The translations under genes and the position numbers were made by a program. This document shows positions 26,734 through 38,100 of a stretch of DNA of 64,000 bases, piece after piece. This DNA is from Gelatoporia subvermispora B (lineage: Eukaryota > Basidiomycota > Agaricomycetes > Polyporales > Gelatoporiaceae). The stretch spans positions 495,863-559,862 of the forward strand of contig KB445794.1 of assembly GCA_000320605.2 (NCBI GenBank), read 5' to 3'. A model generated the notes under the pieces. That model made no database searches. It saw only the letters and a program-made list of their open reading frames with translations, and was not told the DNA's origin. Position 1 is the first letter of the stretch, and the number at the start of each line of letters is the position of its first letter.

Positions 26734-28128
26734 TGCCTACCCTGTGTCATGTAAGCTGAACTATTCACCGAGCTTTACGCCGATCGTGCCGGGCTCACTA
26801 TGATCGTGAAGCTGTAGCTCAATTATATATACCGAGTTATACAGGTGTATGTGTGAAGACTTGTCCTATGCCGGGTACTCTTTTTAGTCCCCGCGTATTT
26901 ACTGTTGCAATGCACGAGAGGCGACACGGAATCAGTAGTCTGTATACTATGCTGAGATGCCCGAGCAGCTGGCAGTTGTAGCATACATTGACGTTATGTC
27001 GCTATCGGCCTTGGTGAGTATGCGATGTGGGTTTCCACGAAGCCTGTACAAGTAGATATGCAGCGGAACGGGTACATAATGCACAGGATACGATGAATGA
27101 CAGAGATTCCACCCTCTGTGGACACAGGGATACAACTATGGCCAAGTGCGAGTCGTGTAACAAGGTAGCGCGGGTAGAAGCGGACCCTGAATACATGGAG
27201 GTTGCCGAGTGCCGACTTCGGCCTCGTTAGCACTGTCGAAGGGGTAGCTCGATGCCGCACACTATGACTGCTACTTCCTTGCTACATGATTCTCAACTTC
27301 ACATTTGAAAGTGGGTCTATCACCTTGAACTCATCGGAGGGGAGAAAGAATGTCAGCCCATCTTGTCAAGCGATGTAGTCGACTGTTGGTCAGACTTCTA
27401 CCCAGACAGGGTCTGGCTGGTAGCTCCGACTCAAATTTTAGATGGCGAAGATCAACCTTCTCCCACGAGCCGCAATGCCCTTTGCCTCCTTCTTGCATAA
27501 CCACCCTTGATCTGTGGCAATCCGGTTGATGCCATTCAATTCCCCACTTGACAATGTCTTTGAATACGCAAAGGATACTGTGGCAGTTACTGAGCTATTG
27601 TGTGGCTGGACTAACTGCTTCGCAATATTGAACTCATGGCGAGCGTTAGCAAAGGTATGTCGCTTCATCTCATTGCTTTTCTAGTTCAGGCATCTTTTGC
27701 CTGCCACAAAGCAACTTTGTAATTGCCTGTAGGACTTCTGGTCTTATGAGTGGTTACTATATGCTTATACATTATGAATTGCAATATGAACTAGCTCAAG
27801 TAACAAGCACTATGCTTACTATACAGTTAGGATGCGATAAAGTTATACCATTCTACAGCTTACATCTCAAATGTAATGCAATGTAGTATATACACAATCC
27901 TGCAATGTGCGTTACTTCAATATGTTGATATCAATCATGTAGAAATACATAATTGAGTACCAACATATGTGAGTGACAGTAAGCATGCATGTACATGTAT
28001 GACTTTCACCATAAAATATCCCAATCTCAAGAATGCTTGAGACTATCATCTGAGAAATATACTGATATAACTTCTGGTTATTGTAACAGCATTTACAGTG
28101 CCACTGCAAACAAGTCAAAAAAGATCTG
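26734..28128. other. AT-rich 1.4-kb stretch with an orphan ORF
   Basis: Base composition drops clearly from about 26.8 to 28.4 kb relative to the rest of the window. A 76-codon minus-strand ATG frame (27438-27668) has no recognised motif, and a second open stretch on the same strand, at about 27285-27365, reads FFLPSDEFKVIDPL. These could be remnants of a decayed gene or transposon. No intact gene is supported. Confidence 0.4.
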
Positions 28129-28969
28129 GTGAGATTATTAACTGTTGATAGGACTGGAAGTTTGTTCATCAATCTGCTGTTTGGACAGGATGTGTATCAG
28201 TGCCAATATGAGAAATGTGCTGGCCGATCACATGAATCATATCATGCACTTCTAGACCACATGAAGCTTAGCCACCTCTCTAGAATCCCACTGCCTTGCC
28301 CTGTCCAAGGTTAGTAGCCCAAAATTTCCCTTAGAGCAAAGCTCATGTACTCTCTATTTAGATTGCCTACAGGTCTTTTATCAAGCTGGGCGACAAGAAC
28401 TGCTTCTCAATCATATCAAGAGCAATCATTCAGAACTTCTTCAAAATCAGGCTAGCACCTCGAAGGTTGCCTTGAAGACATCATGGATACCAGTCGCTCC
28501 CCGGGACCCAAACATAGCCCCCAAGGTTCCTGAGATACCCCTAGGCCTTATGGAATCACACCTATTGCTCGGACCTCGCATCTCCCGCGGCCGCAAGAGG
28601 CAGCGGAGGTCATTTCCCGGAGCGAAGATCGAACGCCAACGGAGCCAACTGGACGTCGCGCGCGACACCCGCGAGACGACGCGGGACCCGGACGACTCGG
28701 AACTGCAACTCGGCGACCTGCCTATCCCCCCGCGCATGCCCGACTTCAAGCGCGAGTTTACGTACTTTGTCGTGCGCCGCAAGCCTGCAGAGCCCGCGCT
28801 GCAGCTCGCGCGCCCACAGCCGATCGCGCACCCGCCGCTGCGCGAGAAGACGCCGCCGCGCAGCATGGGATACAGCGCATTTGGAGAGAGGGTCGCCGCG
28901 CTGGCGCGCGCGGGCCTGCTCGATGGGTCGGGGATGTGGCCGCCCTCGAGGGATAATACGCCAGCTTGA
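28129..28969 (+). CDS. C2H2 zinc-finger protein, 5' end unresolved
   Basis: Two coding stretches are clear: about 28189-28309 and 28362-28969, joined by a 52-nt intron in phase. They encode two adjacent fingers, CQYEKC...HMKLSH and CPVQDC...HIKSNH, then a basic Arg-rich segment and a conserved-looking tail with LPIPPRMPDFKREFTYFV. No ATG exists in frame upstream of the fingers; an acceptor-like ACAG ends at 28188, so a first exon lies upstream or has been lost. The first 400 bp are AT-rich and the rest strongly GC-rich. I do not recognise the family beyond the finger type; nucleic-acid binding is likely. Confidence 0.6.
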
Positions 28970-29348
28970 ACATTCCATACGGTCTGCTTGTCCATACCAT
29001 CATTTACATCGGCATCATCACCACCATTATCTCAGTTGCTCCCTTTCATCATCCTACACATGTCCAGACCGACGATACTCACTTGGGGTAGAACCCCGTC
29101 ATGCTTTCGTGCCATGTTTGTACTGCTGTGCTCCACCGTAATATACTCGTCGAGAACTCGAGAATTTGACTGCACTTTGATGGTGCTGTCAGAACCCAAG
29201 CTCACGACGAGAGACATCCCGTCAGTACCGGAGCTTGTCCGAAATATCCACGAGAAAGAGAATTACAATGATCCTATCTACTAATGTCCAACTGAGATGT
29301 GTCCAAAGCAAGCGATCGGCTCAGTGGGAGCCATTTCAGACCATGTGC
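28970..29348. other. Convergent 3' spacer
   Basis: A 379-bp spacer between the 3' ends of the C2H2 gene and ERG7. It probably consists of the two 3' UTRs. Nothing else is seen. Confidence 0.45.
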
Positions 29349-31976
29349 TCATTTGCACTGTTTTGGCTGTTTGGCACCCTTGTTCTTCAGCTCTGCAAGG
29401 TATTGATGTGCCCTCCCAAGCATCCAGATTGTGAAGGAGAACTTGAAGTTCGGGTACGAGATCGCGACGTTCTTGTTAAAGACGCCCTCGATCGCTTCCT
29501 GTGCCCACGATCCATCCTGTCCAGCAGCATGCGTTAATCATCCGACCACAGCGAAAGAAAGACCGGCCAACTCACCGGCTGTTGGCGGGACATGACTAGG
29601 CGCACGGCGCGCTCGATCGGTTCGGGGTGTGGGTAGTTCGCATACATGAGTGCCATTGTGGCCCAGGACGTCTGGACGACCTGTGACTGTTCGTGCTCGA
29701 CCCACTTGCTCACTTCGCAGCTCTGGAATCCACGAATTAGGCTCTGTAGCAGGCTTGATATGGTGCAAGATCTCAACGGACCCTGTAGCTCTCGCCCCAC
29801 CCGCCGTCGGCCCTCTGCTTGCCGATCAGAAAGTCGCATGCCCGACGGACAGCTGCGCTGTTCTCGTAGGTCTCACCGACGAGGGAAAGGCTCTCGAGCG
29901 CGAATTGTGTCGCATAGGTGAAGCAAATGCCCCAAGAGCCCACCCAGCCGCCCTCCGGCTGCTGCGCTTCGTGAAGATAGCGAAGAGCTTTCTTCATAAT
30001 CACACTGATCACGTCCACTCAGCCAGCAGCTCCCAGGACGCACGCTATTTGATTGCTTACTTGATGTCGGATACCCTGTATGTCGGGTTGTGCTTCTTGA
30101 AGATCGCGAGTGCCGTGATTACCGAGGTGGTACATTCGGGGTAGCTGTACTCGATCATGATATTGCCTAGTACGAAGGTCAGTAAGGTGACAGCAAACCC
30201 AGGACCGGATTACACACCGAATACTTCAGCTGGATTGAGCTTCTCTAGCCAAGCAGGCCCCCGGATAAGCTCGTAGCTTGCATATCCGCCGCTGCTGTTC
30301 TGCATTTCCAAGAGAATGTCTACAGCGTCGCAGAGTCTCCGCTCAGATACAAGCTTGGGTGCGGATCTATGTGATAGGCACAACTTAGCTCACATTAGCC
30401 TCTACACGCGACAATATGCTCACGGGACGTGATTCTGAATGTACATGACGGCCTTCAAGCCCTCACCCGTGCAGTCGCTCACAGTGTACCCCTGCGTGCG
30501 CGTGCTGAACGGCCAGGCGCCTTTCGTCGGGTGGCGGTATATCGGGTGCTTCGGGTTCTGCTGGATCTGGCACTGGTCGAGCCATTGCAGCGCGCGGACA
30601 AGGCTCTCGCGATTCTCCTCCTCGTGCGCGAGGCCCGACTCGACGAGCGCCTGCGTGATAAAGCCGATGTCCCACAGCTGGCTCCCGTTCGTGCCGCACA
30701 TCATCATGCCCTCGGCTCCGACCCACATGAAGTCCTGCCGCATCTCGCGGTGCAGCTTGTACGCCTCGCTCTCAGGGCCATCTACGAGCGCGCGGACGAT
30801 CAAGTTCATCATCTTGGAGACCGGCCCGAGCGTTTGGTAGCCCGTGTTCTCGTCCTCCTTCACAATGAGGTCGTAGGATTTCTTAAGGGCGGCGCGGCGA
30901 AGCGGGGGGAAAGTGCACTGTTCGTATACACCAAGGATGTTATTAATGAGATCGAGGACCATAGTATGTGGTGCGTAAAGGTCAGCTGTTGCAATATAAT
31001 TACGCTGTGCCGGCCAGTCGATAGCGTAGTAATTTTGAGGGTATATTTCCTGGGAGGCCGTTAATTCGCTGCGGATGATGTCTGAACAGTATGTCGCACC
31101 TCCCGCAGAGACCGAATTAGATCATTTTCTTCCATCTTGAACCGGATACCGTACAAATATCCCATGGGCAAGTAGACCGCTCTGGTATGAATCCACCATT
31201 TATGTGGGTGAAAGGGAGTAATATCGGGAAGTAACCTGCACAGACTGAGCGGCGCATACGAGAGCAGCGGAAGGATCGCCGTACCATAGTTCTGGAGGTA
31301 CCGGGTTGCAACCTTCCCAGTCGTACACATTGAGCACCGAAAGCCAGAACTTCCCCCACGCAGGTGCACCTGCTGCGCCACCTAGTATATGCAGCGTAGC
31401 CCGTGCCTTGACCGCAGCAGGATGCTCAGCCGAGAGACCGAGAATACGCACAACGCAGTAGTTGAGCGCCGTGCCAAACACGGTCGAATGACCCTCTATA
31501 TGTCTGTCAGACGTCAGACACGCCGGCACATCAAGCATCGTGGTACAGACGCACATTCCCCACCCGCCATCCTCGTTCGCATGATTGAGGAGGTACCTGA
31601 TCATCTCAAGTCGCTCGGGGAGCGTGAAGCCCATGCCGGTGACATACGAGCCGATGACGAGCCCCGGGAGCAGGAACATGGGCCCGCCGTACTCGCCGGG
31701 CCAGTGCCCGTCCTCTGCTTGGAGTCGCTTGTAGAACGTGAATCCGTTGCGCGCGGCGGCGAGCGCGTCCTGCGCAGGCGGGAGCACCGGTGCGTCCAGC
31801 GGGAGCCCGAGCCAGTACTTGTCAAGATCCTGCTGCGGCCATGCTTGCACTTCCTCGTCGGTCTCGAGGTAGTCCCAGGTGTGCCGGCCGTCGTTCGAGA
31901 CGCGGAGCCGCCAGCGGGAGTAGTCTGTGAAGGGGCGCTCGCCGGTTGGCGGGATATCCAAAGGAGTGTATGACAT
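29349..31976 (-). CDS. ERG7: Lanosterol synthase (oxidosqualene cyclase)
   Basis: Nine exons: 31976-31555, 31503-31285, 31235-31100, 31049-30424, 30366-30218, 30166-30061, 30004-29782, 29722-29576, 29516-29349; 731 residues, the usual Erg7 length. Squalene-cyclase repeats of QW type occur throughout ([43 protein letters not shown]). The protonating aspartate is Asp451 in SDCTGEG; yeast and human enzymes have DCTAE here, so Ala is replaced by Gly. The enzyme cyclises 2,3-oxidosqualene to lanosterol in ergosterol synthesis, at lipid droplets or ER. It shares a 198-bp divergent promoter with the Arp9-like gene. Confidence 0.96.
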
Positions 31977-32100
31977 GCTAGCTTTGGGCGCGTTCCGTGG
32001 GGTGGCGCAAGTGAGGAGGATGGGCGGCCTGCGGAGAGAGCGCACTACTGAGTGCGAGCGGTGGCATGGTGGTACGACCCGGACGATGTCGATGAGCAAG

Positions 32101-32106
32101 CACGTG
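32101..32106. promoter_or_regulatory. CACGTG E-box in the ERG7/ARP9 divergent promoter
   Basis: A palindromic CACGTG lies in the 198-bp spacer between the two start codons. bHLH factors such as SREBP or Cbf1 can bind such sites, and fungal SREBP controls sterol genes. Binding here is inference from a six-base motif. Confidence 0.3.
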
Positions 32107-32174
32107 GGACGCGTACCGCGTACTACAGATCGCGCGCTTACACGACAGTGGCTGCTCACTTCCTCCTTCCATCC

Positions 32175-33922
32175 ATGAGCAACCTCGCCTTTCGCGACGC
32201 CAGCATCATAGTCCTCGACACTGGCAGGACAGCCATCCGCGCAGGTCTTGGGATACATGACCTCTTACGCACACCATCCATTGTAAGCCCCCCGTCGCTG
32301 ATTCCATCTGCAACTCGATTTCTGCCATAGTCTTACACTTGCTGTTTACAGGTCATACCCGCTTGCGTCGGCTTGCGCAGAACACCGTCCGCGACAAACG
32401 GAGAGAACATCTCAGCTCAAGCAGTCGAGAACGGAAATGCAGTCGCGTCTTCTTCCACAACCAGCGCACCCCAAATTCATGACTACCTGGTCGGCGCTCA
32501 GCTCGACGAGGCAATCTCGCAAGGACAGGACCTGACCATATCGTGGCCGTTTGCCGATGGTAGTATCAGCGACTGGACTCAGGCAGAAGCCATCTGGTGC
32601 GCCCTCAACGACGTCTGTGCTGGGGAAACTATCCACTGAGCTGGTTGCGTTCACAGGAAGTATGTCCTCTTCAACCAGCTGCAGCTCCGACGAGCGCAGA
32701 TGGAATCGCCCGTCATGCTCTCCGTCTTCAGCAACCTCTCTCGGGACGCCTATGAGCGGATCTGTCAGATCTTCTTCGAGCGGTTCAACGTCGCGGGCTT
32801 CGGCATCGTCGAGCGGCCCACCGCGCAGTTCTACGCCGCTGCCTCGGGCACGTCGCTCAGCGGCATCGTCGTTGACATCGACCGCGACGCAATCGATATC
32901 ACGCCCATCGCGGACGGCTTCCCAGTGCACAACGCGCGCACGACCCTCGCGTACGGTCTCGGCCACTGCGAGCGCTACCTCGCGCACGTCCTTCGCGCGA
33001 ATCAGGCCGTCATCACTGCGCTCTCCCCACCCGACGCCCCGCTATCCGACGACGCATTACACGCCGCGCTGCTCGACCTCGCACGCCACATCTGGCAGGA
33101 AGACCTGATCAAGGTGCTCGCCGAGGGCGAGGCTGCGCGCGACCTCGAGGAGGAGGGTGTCACCGATATCGCCGCCGTCCTTGTCGCGGGCAAGGAGAAG
33201 GCCGTGATCGAGTCCGGCATGAAGAAGCGCGCGACCGCGAAAGCGTCCGCCGCGGAGCAGGCCCGCGCGAAGGAAATCGAGGCGCTAGACCTCGTCACGG
33301 TCGAGTTCCGCGGGCTCTCGCTCACGGTGGGCAAGGAGCGCCATCGGTTCTGCGAGCCGTTGTTCGACCCGACGCTCCTTGCGAGTTTGCCCGGCGTCCA
33401 GCAGCCGGAGGATCCGTACGTCTCGCTGCGCCCACTGCAAACCGCCGTTGCGGAGGCGGTCGCGCACACAGAGATTGACCATAGGGCCTACATCTGGCAA
33501 GGTCTGTTCGTCACCGGGGAGATCTCAAATCACATCAAAGGTATGTTCACATGAGGGAGCAGGTTGGCTTAATTGATGTGCTCCGTGTTCAGGTCTCGGT
33601 GCTGCATTACAAGCACGCCTGGCACCATACATTCTCACCAGCCCTGATCCGCAAAACAACGATGTGCAGACACGAAACATCCGCACACTCAAGATACCCG
33701 ACTACTTTGCGGAATACCGAGAAAAGGGTGACGGGATGGCATCCTTCCTGGGCACGAGCATTGTGGCAAAGGTAGACTCCATTTTGACCAACACAGCAAT
33801 GTATCTAATGCCCTCAGCAGATTGCTTTCAGCGAGGCCCAAGGTAAGAACTTTGTGTCGAAAGCGGAGTACATAAACCGAGGTCCTCGCGCTGTACTGGG
33901 CATGTCTCCATCACTGCTGTAA
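32175..33922 (+). CDS. ARP9: Actin-related protein, Arp9-like chromatin-remodelling subunit
   Basis: Five exons (32175-32282, 32352-32596, 32657-33540, 33593-33771, 33821-33922) give 505 residues. The start [20 protein letters not shown] is an actin phosphate-1-like motif with TG and RAG as in Arp9 proteins. [33 protein letters not shown] and [20 protein letters not shown] follow the actin fold. A charged insertion spans about residues 315-350. The C-terminus reads [18 protein letters not shown]. Arp9 pairs with a partner ARP on the Snf2/Sth1 HSA domain of SWI/SNF and RSC. Arp9 rather than another divergent ARP is my judgement. Confidence 0.8.
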
Positions 33923-34112
33923 TTCTTGGGATGTAATACTAGCAAACCATCGCACATCTGTTCCATCGACTTGACAAGTGCACGCAGTGTTGGGTAGGTG
34001 TAGCATGAATCATATCTATTCATGCATAGGGTGGCAACGAGAGGTTCGCGCCGAGTCGTACATGACCTAGTATATCTCGATACACAGTATGACGAGAATG
34101 GGATATGTCCTT

Positions 34113-34652
34113 TTAAGCCGCAGCGCCCTCCGCAATAGTGAGGAGGTCGCTGTCACCAGGGTCGGTGACGGTCATGACACTGGGTGGGCATGTTAGCAAG
34201 AGCAAAATCCGAACCACAGATCGGACGCACCCAACGCGGAAGAGCTTTCCAGCCGCAGTGCCAAGAGCGACGTTGGTGCCCTGGAAGTGGTGCACCGTGG
34301 TCTTGGACAGCATGGCGTAGTACTCGAGCTCGGACTTGCGCAGAGGGGGGCAGTTACCCGCGATCAAGACAAGCTTAGCTGAGGCGTCAGAGGTGGTTCC
34401 AAGTCAAGATTTGTGCCAGAGGCCGATTAACAGATGCGGAGAGAGAATTGATCAGCATAAGGGACCTTCTCAGCCTCACGCTCCAGTCCCCGGAGAGAGA
34501 GCAGTAGGACGAGACTCACCCTTGCCGTTGCGCATCTGCTTGAGGGCGGACTTGTAGCCGAGAGAGTACTTGCCCGACTTGACGACGAGGGCAAGACGAG
34601 ACGAGATGGACTCGGTGGACTTGGCAGCCTTGGACTTCTTGGTGGGGGCCAT
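34113..34652 (-). CDS. RPL30: 60S ribosomal protein eL30
   Basis: Three exons (34652-34520, 34378-34231, 34179-34113) give 115 residues. [53 protein letters not shown] and [10 protein letters not shown] are diagnostic of eL30. The first intron is 141 nt, longer than usual here, and lies near the 5' end, as is common in fungal ribosomal protein genes; yeast L30 binds its own transcript at such an intron to block splicing, but I did not find a convincing matching structure. The gene is divergent from the sulfite reductase gene. Confidence 0.97.
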
Positions 34653-35117
34653 CTCGAATGTCGGGGGTGGGGAGTGTCGGCGGGAGGGGTCTTGACGCTG
34701 CGGACGACGGTGCTGAGAGGGCGCACTGGTGGCGGCGAAGGCCTGTACAGTTCTTGCACACGGTTCAGTCTCCGCTCGAATATCGGCAGTCAACGGGTAG
34801 CAGGCGTCAGACCGGGCGGCCGAGATTTTCCGAGAAGGGTTAGACCTAACCCCAATCTGTGGTTGTGCCAAAGCAAGCCAAAGCAATGGTGCCTTTCTGA
34901 GCTCATCTGTTACAAATCCCTGAATTCCGAATTACTGATTTGTTTTATTTATCGGCGCGCTCGCAGTGGCTCACATCGCAGGCAGCTGCTCCTCGTCTCG
35001 CCTCGCCGCAGGCTTCACTTCTCCACATCAACATCATCCTAGGTGTGTCCTTCTCGCTTGCTAATTTCATATAACTCGCAACTCAGGGTCCTTGACAGAT
35101 TCGGAGTGATCTCCATC
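34653..35117. other. Divergent promoter of RPL30 and MET5
   Basis: A 465-bp divergent spacer between two housekeeping genes. I saw no convincing TATA box and no CACGTG sulfur-control site. No gene is present. Confidence 0.45.
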
Positions 35118-38100
35118 ATGTCCGCGACTCCTGCTCTCCGCGCAGTCGCCCGCGTCGCGTACTTTTCCTCCGACGTCCTCGTCCACTCACGATCTTCACA
35201 TCCTATCCCCACCGGCTTCGAGTCTACCTTCGATGCCGCCGCACGCACCGCACAAAACAAGCCGACTGTCCTTGCTGTCCCCTTTGGTGCTGATCCGGGC
35301 ACGACCCTCCTGCAGAACAGGCCATCTGGCTTGCTCTCATACACGACCCTCTCCAACCCACAAATTCTCCACCATCTAATCCCTCATCTTGCCGAGCTTG
35401 CGTCCACATCCACCGTCCTGCACGTCGCAGTGGCGGAAGACTTGTCCGACGCGCTCGTCCTCCGCTCTTCCGTCCCCTTCTGTATCTACTCCCGGACGGC
35501 ACAGCAAGCCTACGACAATGCCCTCGTAGCTTCCCGGCTTGCCCGCACAGAGGGCAAAGCCGTCCTGCACATCTTCCACGTCGGACACGACCGGGAGCCG
35601 GTCTCGGAGGTCTCGGAGGATCGCATCCCACGTTTCCTCGCGGAGAAACGGGCCACGAATGGCAATGGCCACCACCACTCGCCTTCTAACGGCTCTACCC
35701 TCTCCGAACTAGGTGAAGACGCGGACGAGTCCTCGCGACTGTTTCGCGCGTATGAGCAGGCGGCGCTCGCGACGCTCGTAATGGTGCGCCGTGCGATCCG
35801 ACCGTTCTACCAGCATGGCTCGACGGAGCCGCATAATCTCGTGATGACCGTCGGCCGCCCTTCGTTTGCGTTTGTCTTCGTTGGCATCTCGTTTGTGGAG
35901 CTATCCCTGCTCAAGCCTCTTCCCCCAGCACGCCTTCTGAGCGTGATCCCTCCGTCGACCCAGCGAGTCGTGGTCGTAGAGCAGGTCCGCCGGTGGCAGA
36001 CCAAGTGGACACCTCTGTACCTCGACATTGCCAGCGTTGTGCACCAAGCGGAGACCGAAAACCGTCCAGTTGTCCAAAGTTGTATCCTTGGCGACGTTGA
36101 GGAACTGGAGGCTGTAGACGTCTTGAAGCTCCTCCAGCGCGCTTCCACTCAGGACCCATCTGTGCGCTTGGAACTTGGCTCCTCTTCTTCCATTGCCGCC
36201 GGCACTGTGGCGACCCCTCATGTTCCGAAGCACGAATCGTCGTACACGAAGATGCTGTCACATCTCTTCGGTGAGCGGCTCGAAATTTCGAACTCTCCCG
36301 ACCTCGTACCTTCGCTGGGCCAGCTCGCCACCAGCCCAGAGTTCACCCTCGGTCGTATCCGCGGAGAGCTGGAAGAGCGCGCAGAGCTCGTCTCGATTGT
36401 GCAGGAGCTACTTCAGGATGCCTCTATACCGGCTGAGCTGCACGCGCTGCTCAGCAAATGGGTCCTTGTCAAGGATGACGGCGTCAAGAGCAAGAAGGTT
36501 GGCGAGGAGGTCCTCGCCGCGCTCGAGGAGCTTAAGCCCTCGCAAGTCGCTGCGGAACGCGTCTTCTCCCTTCGCTCGCACCTGAACGCACGATCGCGCT
36601 GGATCATCGGCTCTGATGCGTGGTCGTACGACCTCGGCGCATCCGGCTTGCACCACGCAATTGCGTCGAAGCTTAACATCAATATCCTTATTCTCGACAC
36701 CCTACCCTACTCTGCACGCAATGCATCCGATCCAAGCCGCCGCAAGCAGGACGTCGGCTTGTACGCGATGAACCACGGAGACGTGTACGTCGCGAGCGTC
36801 GCCGTGTACTCGTCGTACACACATGTATTGCAGGCGCTCATGGAAGCCGACAAGTTCGAGGGACCCAGTGTCGTCCTCGCATACCTGCCGTACCAGACCG
36901 AGGAGACGCCCGCGCTCGAGATCCTCAAGGAGACCAAGCTCGCGGTGGACACCGGGTACTGGCCGCTGTACCGTTGGAACCCGGCAAAGGAGCGGGCGGG
37001 CCAGGACCCATTCACGCTCGACTCGGACGCAGTCAAGAACGACCTGCAGCGCTTCCTCGACCGCCAGAACCACCTCTCGCAGCTTGTGCGCGCGCAGCCG
37101 CAGCTCGCGGCGGAACTCGTCGGCAGCCTCGGCGAGAACCTCAAGCTCGCGCGCAAGCAGCGTGCACAGCAGACTTACAGCGAGCTCCTCACCGCGATCG
37201 ACGCGCCCCCGCTGCTCGTCCTTTACGCTTCGGACAGCGGCAAGGCGGAGAAGGTCGCGAAGCGCCTCGCGGCGCGCGCAAAGATGCGCGGCCTGTCCGC
37301 AAGTGCGGCGACGATGGACTCGATCACCGTCGAGGACCTCGCAAAGGAGGAGTACGTTGCGTTCGTCACGTCCGTTGCCGGCCAGGGTGAGTTCCCGCAG
37401 AACGGCCGCACGCTCGCGAAGACACTGAATGCGCTCGCCGCGCGCGGTGAGCAGTCCCTCACCAATGTTCGCTACACCGTGTTCGGCATGGGTGACAGCC
37501 ATTACTGGCCGCGCCCTGAGGACGCACATTACTACAACAAAGCGGGCAAAGACCTCGACGCGCGACTGGAGCAGCTTGGCGCGCAGCGCGTCGCGCCCCT
37601 TGGGCTCGGCGACGATCAGGATGCGGATGGCCCCGAGACGGGCTACAAGCTGTGGGAGCCGCAGTTGTGGAAGCTGCTCGGCGTTGATGCAGTCGAGGTG
37701 CAGGAGGCGGAGCCCGAGCCAATCACGAACGAGCACATCAAGGCCGCGTCGCAGTACCTCCGCGGGACGATCGTGGAGGGCCTCGAGGATAACAGCACGG
37801 GCGCGCTCGCGCCAAGTGACACGCAGCTGACGAAGTTCCACGGTATCTACCAGCAGGACGATCGCGACATCCGCGACGAGCGCCAGGCGCAGGGCGTCGA
37901 GCCCGCGTTCTCGTTCATGATACGTGTCCGCATGCCCGGTGGCGTGTGCAAGCCCGACCAGTGGCTCATGATGGACCAGATCGCGGACGAGCACGGAAAC
38001 GGAACATTCAAGATCACGACGCGGCAGACGTTCCAGTTCCACGGAGTCATCAAGCGCCACCTTAAGTCCGCTATCCGGGACATTAACAGAGCGCTGCTTG

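Noticed and set aside
33842..33922. Extra donor-like GGTAAG near the end of the Arp9-like gene
   Set aside because: Reading through gives a conserved-looking C-terminus ([20 protein letters not shown]) to a stop, so no intron is needed.
36702..38060. 452-codon minus-strand frame inside MET5
   Set aside because: It is the exact antisense shadow of well-conserved sulfite reductase codons.
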